Of a stretch of 64,000 nucleotides of DNA, positions 9,716 to 17,178 are shown in pieces (the stretch's first letter is position 1; each line of letters opens with the position of its first letter). This DNA is from Sulfurimicrobium lacus (lineage in GTDB: Bacteria; Pseudomonadota; Gammaproteobacteria; Burkholderiales; Sulfuricellaceae). Both the position numbers and the translations under genes were made by a program. The notes below the pieces were generated by a model, which worked only from the letters and a program-made list of their open reading frames with translations, was not told the DNA's origin and made no database searches. Location: positions 975,501 to 1,039,500 of the forward strand of contig NZ_AP022853.1 in the NCBI RefSeq assembly GCF_011764585.1, given 5' to 3'.

Positions 9716-12403
9716 TCAGGCCTGTTGCGCCGCTTTTTCCCCACCCGTTGCAGGGGGCGCTTCCTTGTTCTTGAGCGCCATGATGCGCTGGCAGATCTTT
9801 TCCGGGCTGAGGATCAGCAGCAGTTCGCCGGAATCGTGGGAAACCTCCGGCTTTACCAGGCTGTCGGCGATGGTCCCTTCGCCCGAGAACATGGAAGACA
9901 GGGCCTGCACGCGATGCTGCGCGACTTCCGGAATTTCTCCCAGCTTGTTGACCATGATGCCCAGCACGGCGTCCTCGCGGATGCGCACCAGCACCACCTG
10001 TTTGCCCGGCTCATGTTTGATGCCCGGCCGCTCCGGCATGAGCCGGTGTATGTCCACGACCGGGACCGTCATGTCCTGGTAAAGCAGGTAGCCCGACAAG
10101 TGGCCGGAAGCGCCCGGAACAGGTGTCAGCCCCTTGGCTTCCACCGCTTCGATGATTTTTCCGGAATGAATGCCGAACCAGTTGTCGCCCACATGGAAGG
10201 TGGCGATTTCCACCGTGTCCCCGCTTTCGTTCGCGCGTGCGTTCTGCAATTGCAGCCTTTGCCGGGTCTTGCTGCCGCGTTTCACGTGTGCGCTGTTCAC
10301 CGGGCACAGGGGCACGAAGATCAGTGCCGTCACGTCGTTGCGATAACTGTCCTGCTTACCCTTGTATTCGCGGTAGCCGCCGGACATGCGCGAGCCAACG
10401 GCGTAATAGTGGCCGTGGCGCGCGATGATGTTGGAAATGCCGGTTCCGCCGGCGAGGGCGAAGAATTTTTCGTCCAGGTCGAGCAGGGTTCCGGGGCGGA
10501 GGTCCGGGTCGGTCGAGGCGATCACGCGCCGCTCGCGGTCGGCGAACACGCCGAAAGATCCGGCGAGAGGCGCGCCTTTTGCGTCGCGCGGCAGGGCGTC
10601 CATGAGCATGGCTTCGAACTGGGGCGCGGAGTCGAACACGATGCCGATCCCTCCGACCACTTCGTTTTGGTCGCGTATCGCCGCGCCGTAAATGTAGGTG
10701 TGGCGGCCCTGGTAGAGCGGGGTGGGGGCGAAGGGCGATACTGCGTAGCGCTGGGAGTCGGCAAGGGCCAGCGTTTCGCGCACCCACGCCTCGTTCAGCA
10801 ACTGGCCGCGAATAGACTGCTGTTCCGGGTTGGAAGCGGCGATGACGCGGCCGTTGCGGTCGAACAGCACCAGGTTGTCGTACACGGTGTAGAGGCTGTT
10901 GATATGGGCGAGCACGGCCTGGATGGCGCGGCTGTCGTGCTCGTCGAACTGCGGCTTGGCGAGCAGTTCGCTGAACTGGGAGCGCAGCGCCCACCAGCGG
11001 CAATCGTTGGCCCGCTCGTAGAGGTTGCGGTCCATGATGTCGATGGCCAGCGAAGCCAGGAACTGGCTGTCCTGCAAAATGGCGGACACCACGGTCTGGT
11101 GCAGGTTGCCGATGGAGCGCTCGAATACGTCCTTGGTTTTGAGCCCGGTATTGCTGATTTCCCACAGCAATATCTTGGAGAAAGCGGGGTTGAGCGCCTT
11201 GCGGTCGCTGCTCTGGCGCACGTTGCCGTTCCACACCGAGCGGTTGAGCTCGCGCTGGATGCGCTCGGCCTGCAAGGGAATGTTGCGCAGGTCTTCGGAG
11301 AACAGCGAGGGGTTGCTCATCACCTCTTCCAGCACCTCCCCCGACACCAGCTTGAGCATGGCCGAGGCATCCTTGCCGAAGGCGTGTTCCAGCGGGACCA
11401 TCACGTGACCGTACCAGCCGAGCCCGGTGTAACCCTGGTAACCATGGGTGGAGCGGGTGGTGGCGAGGTATTCGCGACCGGCGAAGCGCACTATCTGGTA
11501 ATCGGCGTCCAGCACCAGCTCCATCGGCGCGCCAACGGGGATGTGCCACTCGTCGCTGCTGGCGATGACGCGCCCGTCCCGGTCGAGCAGGGCGATCACG
11601 CTCCAGTCGTCTGCATCCTTTAGGTTGTCGAAAATTCCCGCGGTTTCGTTGCCGAAGCGGAAACACAGGCACAGCACGCCAAGAGGAATGTCATCAGGCT
11701 GCGTGCCGTCCTCGGGCGAGGTGACGCGGAAGGAGTAGATCAGGCTGGCCGCATCGCCGGGGACGAGGTCGGAGCGGTGGAAGGTTTCCACGTATTCGCG
11801 CGCGGTTTGCAGGGACTCGCGGATCAGCGGGTCGTCCGAACGCTCCACGCGGTTGTCCGGGTCGAGCTGGATCAGGACGTTGCCCTCCGTGTCCAGCAGG
11901 ATGATGTTGTTGTACACCGAATACTTTTGCACGTATTCGTGGAAACGCGCCTGCAGGCGGCCGGTGAGGGCGTCGAATTCCGCTTGCAGGCGTTCCTTCT
12001 CGCTGCCGTAGCCCTGCCTGAGCTTGCGGATATATTCCGGCGCGCGCGCGGCGTAGTCGCGGATGTCGTCGTCGGTGGCGAGAAAGCCGATGTCCGCGGT
12101 GCGCTCGAACAGGTTGCGGATCATGATGTCCACTGCCACCTGGGCCTTGGACTCCATCTCCAGCACGACCTTCTTGAGCGTCTCGTTGCCCAGGTTGTCG
12201 AGCAGCCCCACCGTCAGCTTGTGGAACGCCTGGCGCGTCGCGCTCATGTCCGCGCCGGTGCCGGACAGCTGGCCCAGCAGGGTGAGGTTGTCCCACACCC
12301 CCTGCAAGCCCTGCAGGGTTTCGCGGTATTCCTCGGCGCTGCTCATGTGGCGGATAAGCCGGCACAGCTTGTCGTCCAGCTCGATTCCCTTGTAGACGCC
12401 CAT
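9716..12403 (-). CDS. Cache-like sensor protein fused to CheW, within the nif operon
   Basis: 895 aa. No convincing transmembrane helix is seen, so it appears cytoplasmic. Two sensor halves resemble each other: VDIMIRNLFERTADIGFLAT near residue 91, followed by YNNIILLDTEGNVLIQL, and later IDIMDRNLYERANDCRWW followed by YDNLVLFDRNGRVIAAS. This points to an internal duplication of Cache-like units. About the last 150 residues are a CheW domain (IATFHVGDNWFGIHSGKIIE, LLYQDMTVPVVDI). There is no methyl-accepting domain. It starts six bases after the second nifZ-like gene, so it should be expressed with nif genes. A role feeding a cytoplasmic signal to a chemotaxis array is inferred. Confidence 0.8.
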   Translation of the reverse strand: MGVYKGIELDDKLCRLIRHMSSAEEYRETLQGLQGVWDNLTLLGQLSGTGADMSATRQAFHKLTVGLLDNLGNETLKKVVLEMESKAQVAVDIMIRNLFERTADIGFLATDDDIRDYAARAPEYIRKLRQGYGSEKERLQAEFDALTGRLQARFHEYVQKYSVYNNIILLDTEGNVLIQLDPDNRVERSDDPLIRESLQTAREYVETFHRSDLVPGDAASLIYSFRVTSPEDGTQPDDIPLGVLCLCFRFGNETAGIFDNLKDADDWSVIALLDRDGRVIASSDEWHIPVGAPMELVLDADYQIVRFAGREYLATTRSTHGYQGYTGLGWYGHVMVPLEHAFGKDASAMLKLVSGEVLEEVMSNPSLFSEDLRNIPLQAERIQRELNRSVWNGNVRQSSDRKALNPAFSKILLWEISNTGLKTKDVFERSIGNLHQTVVSAILQDSQFLASLAIDIMDRNLYERANDCRWWALRSQFSELLAKPQFDEHDSRAIQAVLAHINSLYTVYDNLVLFDRNGRVIAASNPEQQSIRGQLLNEAWVRETLALADSQRYAVSPFAPTPLYQGRHTYIYGAAIRDQNEVVGGIGIVFDSAPQFEAMLMDALPRDAKGAPLAGSFGVFADRERRVIASTDPDLRPGTLLDLDEKFFALAGGTGISNIIARHGHYYAVGSRMSGGYREYKGKQDSYRNDVTALIFVPLCPVNSAHVKRGSKTRQRLQLQNARANESGDTVEIATFHVGDNWFGIHSGKIIEAVEAKGLTPVPGASGHLSGYLLYQDMTVPVVDIHRLMPERPGIKHEPGKQVVLVRIREDAVLGIMVNKLGEIPEVAQHRVQALSSMFSGEGTIADSLVKPEVSHDSGELLLILSPEKICQRIMALKNKEAPPATGGEKAAQQA

Positions 12404-12409
12404 GTCAGG

Positions 12410-12673
12410 TCATCCCGGTTTCAAATTGTGCGAACCGGCGGATGCCAGCTCTTCTTCGAGGCAGCCCACGATCATCATGCCGGGAAACTCCACCATGTAA
12501 ACCGGGGTGCCGCTTTCGACGTGCTGCCCCACGTTGACGATCTCGCCGACCGTCCCCGCCGCTGCGAGGAGAGCATCCGGGGCGCGTTCCGGGTGGCTGC
12601 CGTCGTTGAACAGGTCGATGCTGCAGCTCACGTGCTGCTGCACGCGAAAAATGGGTTGGCGTGTTTCAAGCAT
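12410..12673 (-). CDS. Second NifZ-like protein
   Basis: 87 aa. The segment LFNDGSHPERAPDALLAAAGTVGEIVNVGQHVESGTPVYMVEF parallels the NifZ domain, which has NDGT..G...L..KGD.GYV...G.FLQ...Y.V.F. It overlaps the end of nifZ by eight bases, so the two are translationally coupled. NifZ acts in maturation of the MoFe-protein P-cluster. Whether this divergent copy shares that role is unknown. It is probably an old tandem duplicate. Confidence 0.75.
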   Translation of the reverse strand: MLETRQPIFRVQQHVSCSIDLFNDGSHPERAPDALLAAAGTVGEIVNVGQHVESGTPVYMVEFPGMMIVGCLEEELASAGSHNLKPG

Positions 12674-12950
12674 GTGATTCCTCCTCGATGGGTTCCAGTT
12701 CCTTGGCCTTCATGCCGACGACGTTCCCCTGCTCGTAGAAATCCACGCCGTAGATGTAGAACTGCTGCAGGAAGGTGCCGATGCTGGTGACGTAGCCGAT
12801 GTCGCCCTTTTTCACCAGAATCTCGCCGATCTCCTTGCCGCGATAGGTGCCGTCGTTGCGGATGTTCTTGCTGGAACGGACTTTCTGCCCGTAGTCGAAC
12901 ACCGGTTCCTTGTCGATTTCGATCACATCGCTGTCGCGGCTGATTTTCAT
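12666..12950 (-). CDS. nifZ: NifZ family protein
   Basis: 94 aa. The conserved NifZ stretch is plain: RSSKNIRNDGTYRGKEIGEI, LVKKGDIGYVTSIGTFLQQF and YIYGVDFYEQ. It is shorter than NifZ of Azotobacter (about 150 aa) because it lacks the C-terminal tail. NifZ helps form the second P-cluster of the MoFe protein. Upstream lies a 268-bp inverted-repeat element that separates it from the LRV gene. Removing that element would put nifZ in frame with the LRV gene. Confidence 0.9.
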   Translation of the reverse strand: MKISRDSDVIEIDKEPVFDYGQKVRSSKNIRNDGTYRGKEIGEILVKKGDIGYVTSIGTFLQQFYIYGVDFYEQGNVVGMKAKELEPIEEESHA

Positions 12951-12954
12951 GATT

Positions 12955-13224
12955 AGGGCCTGTTAATATTGATTTCGCGTCTGCGACGGGGGCGATTTGG
13001 GATGCCGCCCGCGAAGCAAGACGCGCGGTTGTGCCGCCCACAACAAGCGGCTTGTGACAAAGGGAGGCGCCCAAATCGCCCCCGTCCCGAAGGGTTGCAA
13101 GGAGAAGGCCATGTCTGCGTTGTTACGGCGCTTGCAAATGGAACAACCATTCGCTGTGCTTCGTGCCTAGCATTCATGGCCTTCTCCTTGCAACGCAGAC
13201 GCGAAATCAGTATTAACAGGCCCT
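12955..13224. mobile_element. MITE-like element with 31-bp terminal inverted repeats
   Basis: The ends (12955-12985 and 13194-13224) are 31-bp inverted repeats, AGGGCCTGTTAATATTGATT... against its complement, with one mismatch. Counting the ends as GGGCC...GGCCC, both flanks are TA (12954-12955 and 13224-13225), as expected for TA target duplication. Two nested inner inverted repeats occur: GACGGGGGCGATTTGGG with its complement (near 12985-13086), and TTGCAAGGAGAAGGCCATG with its complement (near 13095-13192). No transposase is encoded. It sits between the LRV gene and nifZ and supplies the last codons of the LRV gene. Confidence 0.85.
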
Positions 13225-13970
13225 AGTTCCTCGCCCTTGATCCTGGAACGCGCGATTTCGCGCACCAGTTCGTCCTCGTCATCGATCAGCGGCAGCACCC
13301 GCTCCGCCTCGCCCCTGCTCGCCACCTCGTAGCGCACGCGCCAGTCGGGGTCGCGCAGCAAGGCCAGCAAGGCTTCCCCGTTAAGGCGGCGCGCCGCTTC
13401 CAGCCGCACATCTGCATCGCTGTCGGCGGCCAGTGTTTTCAGCCATTCCATGCCGATGCGCTTGGCCACCATCAGCCTGACTTCGCGGTCCGCGTCGTGC
13501 AGCAGCAGGTGCAGCGACTCGAACGGCAGGCGGCGCGCCACCACCAGGCGCACGTAGTAGTCCGGGTCGGCGCGCATCTCCAGCAAATCCGTTCCTTCCA
13601 GCCGGTAGGCCACGCGGATGCGCACTTCGCGGTCCGGGTCGTGGCGCATTTTCAGCAAATATTTGCGCGGCAGGCGCAGCAGTGCCGAGAAGCGCACCGT
13701 TTCGTCCGCGTCCTGCAGCAGCGGCGGCAGGTGGAACACGTCGGCGAATTTCGCCGCGATGGCGCGCACCTCGAAGTAGGGGTGCGCCAGGTACTGGTTG
13801 GCCAGTTCGCGGTTCCAGTAAAAAAACCGGTCGATGCGCCGCGCGTAGCGATCGTGCACGCAGGCGCGCCGCAGCTGGCAGCGGCCTAGCGCCAGCAGTT
13901 CCCGGTGCGCGCAGCTATCGCAGCAAACCGGCTGGCCCTGCCAGTCGAGCGCTTCGTCGATGTCAGTCAT
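13167..13970 (-). CDS. LRV iron-sulfur protein (leucine-rich repeat variant) of the nif cluster
   Basis: 267 aa. The N-terminal cysteines C16, C17, C20, C31 and C37 (QPVCCDSCAH...GRCQLRRACV) match the 4Fe-4S domain of the LRV protein found beside nifB in Azotobacter. About eight helical repeats of roughly 24 aa follow, with the pattern DPDREVRIRVAYRL, DPDYYVRLVVARRL, DADREVRLMVAKRI. The native protein seems to end near IKGEEL. The last ~19 residues (GPVNTDFASALQGEGHEC) are encoded by the inserted inverted-repeat element, so the C-terminus was changed by the insertion. It overlaps the preceding TPR-like gene by eight bases. Confidence 0.85.
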   Translation of the reverse strand: MTDIDEALDWQGQPVCCDSCAHRELLALGRCQLRRACVHDRYARRIDRFFYWNRELANQYLAHPYFEVRAIAAKFADVFHLPPLLQDADETVRFSALLRLPRKYLLKMRHDPDREVRIRVAYRLEGTDLLEMRADPDYYVRLVVARRLPFESLHLLLHDADREVRLMVAKRIGMEWLKTLAADSDADVRLEAARRLNGEALLALLRDPDWRVRYEVASRGEAERVLPLIDDEDELVREIARSRIKGEELGPVNTDFASALQGEGHEC

Positions 13971-14487
13971 CGTCTTCCTGCCCCATGCGGTTCAGCACGT
14001 CCAGCAGCACCGCCGCGCCCACCCGGTCGGCGGGGTCGAGCTGCATCACTTTTTCCACCGCCAGCCGGCCTTCGTCCAGTTCGCCCAAACGCAGCTTCAG
14101 GTAGCCGTAGGCCTTGAGGCTGAAGAGAAAAAAGCGCGGCACGAAAGCGGAAAAATCGCCGAAACAGGCATCCTCGCGCTGAACCTGGCGCCAGTCATGA
14201 TTCAGTTTCAGTTCCCGTGCCGCGAGACCAAGGCATAGCTCGGCGTAGGGCAAGGCCTGCCGCACGCGGTTGCGGTAAAAATGAAAGCGGTAGAACGCGA
14301 TGTACACCGCTGCGTGCTGCGGCGCCAGGGCCAGCGCCTGGTGCAGGTGTTTTTCCGCTTCCAGGTCGTCGCCGTAGCTTCTCGCCGCCAGCTGCAGGCA
14401 ATGTTCGGCCGCAGGCGGCAAGGTCTCTCCATGGCAGTCGCGCTCCAGCCAGGACAGGTCGTCCGCGATGGCGTCCCCGCTTGCCAT
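13963..14487 (-). CDS. TPR-like nif-associated protein
   Basis: 174 aa from the ATG at 14487, which has AGGAG twelve bases upstream; a longer frame starts at 14529 but overlaps the upstream gene. It is all-helical, with TPR-like repeats: AEKHLHQALALAPQHAAVYIAFY, YAELCLGLA and GRLAVEKVMQLDPADR. Proteins of this sort are regular companions of the LRV gene and nifB, and probably bind a partner protein. No catalytic motif is visible. It lies 13 bases after the IscA-like gene and overlaps the LRV start. Confidence 0.75.
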   Translation of the reverse strand: MASGDAIADDLSWLERDCHGETLPPAAEHCLQLAARSYGDDLEAEKHLHQALALAPQHAAVYIAFYRFHFYRNRVRQALPYAELCLGLAARELKLNHDWRQVQREDACFGDFSAFVPRFFLFSLKAYGYLKLRLGELDEGRLAVEKVMQLDPADRVGAAVLLDVLNRMGQEDDD

Positions 14488-14500
14488 GGCGACATGGCTC

Positions 14501-14887
14501 CTAGGAAGAGCGCCGTGCGATGCTGGCAATGTTGACCGTTGCCACCGTCGGGTCGTTCTCGCCCGGTGCGCTCGTGCCGCAACCGCACACGCCGCGCGCG
14601 TTGGGGTTGAAGAACTTGAGCCCGGTTTCCATCATGGTGTCGGCGAAATCGATGGTGTAGCCCTCCAGCAGTTCGCGGCTGGATTGCGGCAGGAACACCT
14701 TGAGGTCATCCTGCTCGAGCACGTAGTCGCCGAACTGCGGATTCGCTTCGATGGTGAACTCGGAACTCAGGCCGGAACAGCCGCCGGGGCTCACGACCAG
14801 GCGGAAACCCGCGTTCCCGCCGGCATGGCCGAAGCGCACCATGCGGCGCATGAAGTTTCCAGCCTTGGTGGTAATGGTCAGATCCAT
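14501..14887 (-). CDS. IscA/HesB-type iron-sulfur assembly protein of the nif cluster
   Basis: 128 aa. The three A-type-carrier cysteines are present: C37 in SPGGCSGL, and C101 and C103 in the GVCGCG motif. This is the C-x(n)-C-G-C pattern that binds iron or a transient cluster. The protein probably hands Fe-S clusters to nitrogenase proteins or NifB. A 20-residue extension after the CGC motif (ENDPTVATVNIASIARRSS) is longer than in the housekeeping IscA. It follows the ferredoxin gene after a 118-bp spacer with heptamer repeats. Confidence 0.9.
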   Translation of the reverse strand: MDLTITTKAGNFMRRMVRFGHAGGNAGFRLVVSPGGCSGLSSEFTIEANPQFGDYVLEQDDLKVFLPQSSRELLEGYTIDFADTMMETGLKFFNPNARGVCGCGTSAPGENDPTVATVNIASIARRSS

Positions 14888-14907
14888 GATGTTTTCCTTG
14901 TTGGGTT

Positions 14908-15003
14908 AGCGGTCAGCCATCAGCTATCAGCAGTCAGCTTTCAGCGGTTTTGTGCGGCTGAGCCGCGTTTTAGCTGATGGCTGATAGCTGAACGCTGAAA
15001 GCT
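14908..15003. repeat. Heptanucleotide array with inverted second arm (second copy)
   Basis: Five units (AGCGGTC, AGCCATC, AGCTATC, AGCAGTC, AGCTTTC) at 14908-14942 are followed by a small GCGGCTGAGCCGC hairpin and four inverted units (GCTGATG, GCTGATA, GCTGAAC, GCTGAAA) at 14973-15000. The architecture is the same as at 9314-9468. It fills the spacer between ferredoxin and the IscA-like gene inside the nif operon. Confidence 0.85.
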
Positions 15004-15005
15004 AA

Positions 15006-15218
15006 TTACATCACGTAGCGCGGCAGGCTCTTGTCGACCACGACGCAGCCGTCCACCGGGCAGACTTCCACGCATTGCGGGTCTTCGCCCTCGCATTCGG
15101 TGCATTTCTTGGGGTCGATGACGTAGGTGCCGTTCTTTTCCTTGATGGCGACGTTGGGGCAGACCGGCTCGCAGGCGGTGCAGGCGGTGCAGGTCGAGGA
15201 AATGATTTTGTATGGCAT
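15006..15218 (-). CDS. fdxN: 2[4Fe-4S] ferredoxin, FdxN type
   Basis: 70 aa. There are two cluster motifs: [12 protein letters not shown] (C-x2-C-x2-C-x3-CP) and [16 protein letters not shown] (C-x2-C-x8-C-x3-CP). The eight-residue insertion in the second motif marks the group found beside nifB. It probably supplies electrons for NifB-cofactor synthesis or nitrogenase. It starts 29 bases after the nifB stop and is co-transcribed with it. Confidence 0.9.
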   Translation of the reverse strand: MPYKIISSTCTACTACEPVCPNVAIKEKNGTYVIDPKKCTECEGEDPQCVEVCPVDGCVVVDKSLPRYVM

Positions 15219-15247
15219 GGTGTTCTCCTGATAAAAAATTTATAAAT

Positions 15248-16750
15248 TCATGCGGCGATGTAAGCGCCTTGGCGCAGGCGGCCTTCGCCGCGTTCGGCAT
15301 ATGTGCCACGGGCGAGGTATTCCTTGAACCAGGCGATCAGCGACTGCTCGATGTATTCGTGGGCGTAGGCGTCTACCGGCTCGATGCCGGCTTTTTCCAG
15401 GTCGCCTTTCGGGCAGCGCCCGATCTTGGCGACGAACACGGCGGCGCAGTCGTTGATGGCGGAGATGACGGTTTCCAGCACTTCTTCCTCGCCGTAGCCG
15501 CCCTCGCAGTAGTGGTCCACGCGGCGGTGGCCGACGAACTTGGCACCTTGCGCCGACAGCTCGTAAATCTGGAACTCGCTGGCGTGGCCGAAATGCTCGT
15601 TGATGCGTCCGCTGCCCTTGGTCGCCACAGCCACCAGCGCCTGGACCTCGCTGCTGCCTAGCCCGGCCAGTTCGCCCTGCAAGGCCGCCTGCTGGTCCTG
15701 GCGCTCCTTCTCCACGAAAGCCTGGTAAGCCTGGCGCGCTTCGGCGTCGTAGTTCACTTCCATCTCCGCCACTTTCTCGCTGGTGAATTCCGCGCTGCGG
15801 TCCTCGCCCAGCAGGCCCACCGCGTCGGCGCGGCACTGGCGGCAATGGCGCATCAGGTTCATCTCGCCCTCGCAGTCGTCCTGTAGCTTTTTCAGCTCCT
15901 GCGGCGAGGGTCCGCGCTGGCCGTTGAGGCCGTAGTAGGTGCCGTGCTCGGCTTCGGAAATCAGCGGCATGATGTTGTGCAGGAAAGCGCCCTTGGACTT
16001 GACCATGCGGTTCACTTCCACCAGGTGCTGGTCGTTGACGCCGGGGATCATCACCGAGTTGACCTTGACCAGAATGCCTTTGGAAGTCAGCATTTCGAGC
16101 CCTTCCATCTGGCGTTCGGCGAGGATCTTCGCGGCGTCGCGGCCTTTCCAGCGCTTGCGGTTGTAGTAGATCCAGGGGTAGATGGCTTCGCCCACTTCCG
16201 GGTCGATCATGTTGATGGTGATGGTGACGTGATCGACGTTGAAGTCCTGGATGGTCTGCACGTGGTCCGGCAGCATCAGGCCGTTGGTCGAGAGGCACAG
16301 GCGGATGTCGGGCGCGCCTTTCTGGATCAGCTCGAAAGTCTTGAAAGTCTTTTCCGGGTTGGCCAGCGCGTCGCCCGGCCCGGCGATGCCGACCACGGTG
16401 AGCTGCGGCACCTCGGAAGCCACCGCCAGCACTTTCTTGGCCGCCAGTTCGGGTGTCAGCTTCTCGCTCACCACGCCGGGACGGCTCTCGTTGGAGCAGT
16501 CGTACTTGCGGTTGCAGTAGTTGCACTGGATGTTGCAGGCCGGTGCCACGGCGACGTGCATGCGCGCGAAGTGGTGGTGCGCCTGTTCGCTGTAGCAGGG
16601 ATGGTTCTTGACCTTCTCCCAGATCTCAGGCGAGAGATCGCCCTGGCCGGCGCCCGAGCCGCAGCTCGACTTGCCGGAACCGCCTTTGGTCCCGCAGCCG
16701 GATGTGGCAGCTGCGGCATGTTCGAATATGGGTATGACTTTCGGTGGCAT
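15248..16750 (-). CDS. nifB: NifB, FeMo-cofactor core synthase
   Basis: 500 aa, full length. It is a radical-SAM enzyme that fuses two 4Fe-4S clusters and inserts carbide to make NifB-co, the precursor of FeMo-co. The SAM-cluster motif CNIQCNYC has cysteines at 72, 76 and 79, and PGDALANP and the [17 protein letters not shown] region are typical. The C-terminal third ([23 protein letters not shown]) is the NifX/NafY-like cofactor-binding domain. A GGGAG site lies before the ATG. It is the first gene of the minus-strand nif operon, behind a sigma-54 promoter with two NifA sites. Confidence 0.98.
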   Translation of the reverse strand: MPPKVIPIFEHAAAATSGCGTKGGSGKSSCGSGAGQGDLSPEIWEKVKNHPCYSEQAHHHFARMHVAVAPACNIQCNYCNRKYDCSNESRPGVVSEKLTPELAAKKVLAVASEVPQLTVVGIAGPGDALANPEKTFKTFELIQKGAPDIRLCLSTNGLMLPDHVQTIQDFNVDHVTITINMIDPEVGEAIYPWIYYNRKRWKGRDAAKILAERQMEGLEMLTSKGILVKVNSVMIPGVNDQHLVEVNRMVKSKGAFLHNIMPLISEAEHGTYYGLNGQRGPSPQELKKLQDDCEGEMNLMRHCRQCRADAVGLLGEDRSAEFTSEKVAEMEVNYDAEARQAYQAFVEKERQDQQAALQGELAGLGSSEVQALVAVATKGSGRINEHFGHASEFQIYELSAQGAKFVGHRRVDHYCEGGYGEEEVLETVISAINDCAAVFVAKIGRCPKGDLEKAGIEPVDAYAHEYIEQSLIAWFKEYLARGTYAERGEGRLRQGAYIAA

Positions 16751-16798
16751 CGCTTGCTCCCTTCGTTTGGGTTTGCTTTCCCTGGCTGAGTATCTCTT

Positions 16799-16814
16799 TG
16801 CAACAAGCGTGCCA
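16799..16814 (-). promoter_or_regulatory. Sigma-54 (-24/-12) promoter of the nifB operon
   Basis: Read on the minus strand the site is TGGCACGCTTGTTGCA, an exact match to TGGCAC-N5-TTGCA. It ends about 50 bases before the nifB start codon, leaving a leader of roughly 40 bases. NifA with RpoN should drive it. Confidence 0.93.
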
Positions 16815-16882
16815 CTCGTGTCTAATCTTGTAACGCAATGAAAATAAATGAGTTTATCTGTCTGCTAGGGAGTTGGTGGCGA

Positions 16883-16898
16883 TGTCGCAAACATGACA
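16883..16898. promoter_or_regulatory. NifA upstream activator sequence 1
   Basis: TGTCGCAAACATGACA is a perfect TGT-N10-ACA NifA site. It lies about 100 bases upstream of the predicted nifB transcription start, the usual distance. The region between it and the promoter is AT-rich, as needed for DNA bending. Confidence 0.88.
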
Positions 16899-16921
16899 TG
16901 GGCGGGAGCCCGGAAACGGAT

Positions 16922-16937
16922 TGTCGCGAATGCAACA
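16922..16937. promoter_or_regulatory. NifA upstream activator sequence 2
   Basis: TGTCGCGAATGCAACA is a second perfect TGT-N10-ACA site, 39 bases from the first, so nearly four helical turns away. Two sites usually strengthen NifA activation. The sites also lie upstream of the divergent chemoreceptor, but no sigma-54 promoter was found on that side. Confidence 0.85.
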
Positions 16938-17178
16938 ATCTGCGGGTGAGGCTATAGGGGAGTACCCCCTATATGCGTTTCATGAAGGTTCTTCGCTTCG
17001 GCTTAAATATTCTCGCAACATACAGAACGGAGTATATTTATTCGCAACAAATTGCATTCATGTTGCGTGCGTTACGTTGCCGGCGTCGATAACCGCATCA
17101 TCCCGGAATGACCGCCTGCCTCATCTGAATTTTCGTCCCGTAGCGCCTACAAATAATAATGTTCAATGGAGACGACCA

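Noticed and set aside
9680..11623. Plus-strand frame opposite the Cache-CheW gene
   Set aside because: It is a shadow of the high-GC minus-strand gene; no recognisable domain and no ribosome site.
16921..17178. Upstream extension of the CZB chemoreceptor frame
   Set aside because: It runs through a NifA site and starts at a TTG without a ribosome site; the ATG at 17179 begins a proper membrane helix.
16938..17178. Possible second sigma-54 promoter for the chemoreceptor
   Set aside because: No GG-N10-GC pair with a TGGCA/TTGC context was found on the plus strand.
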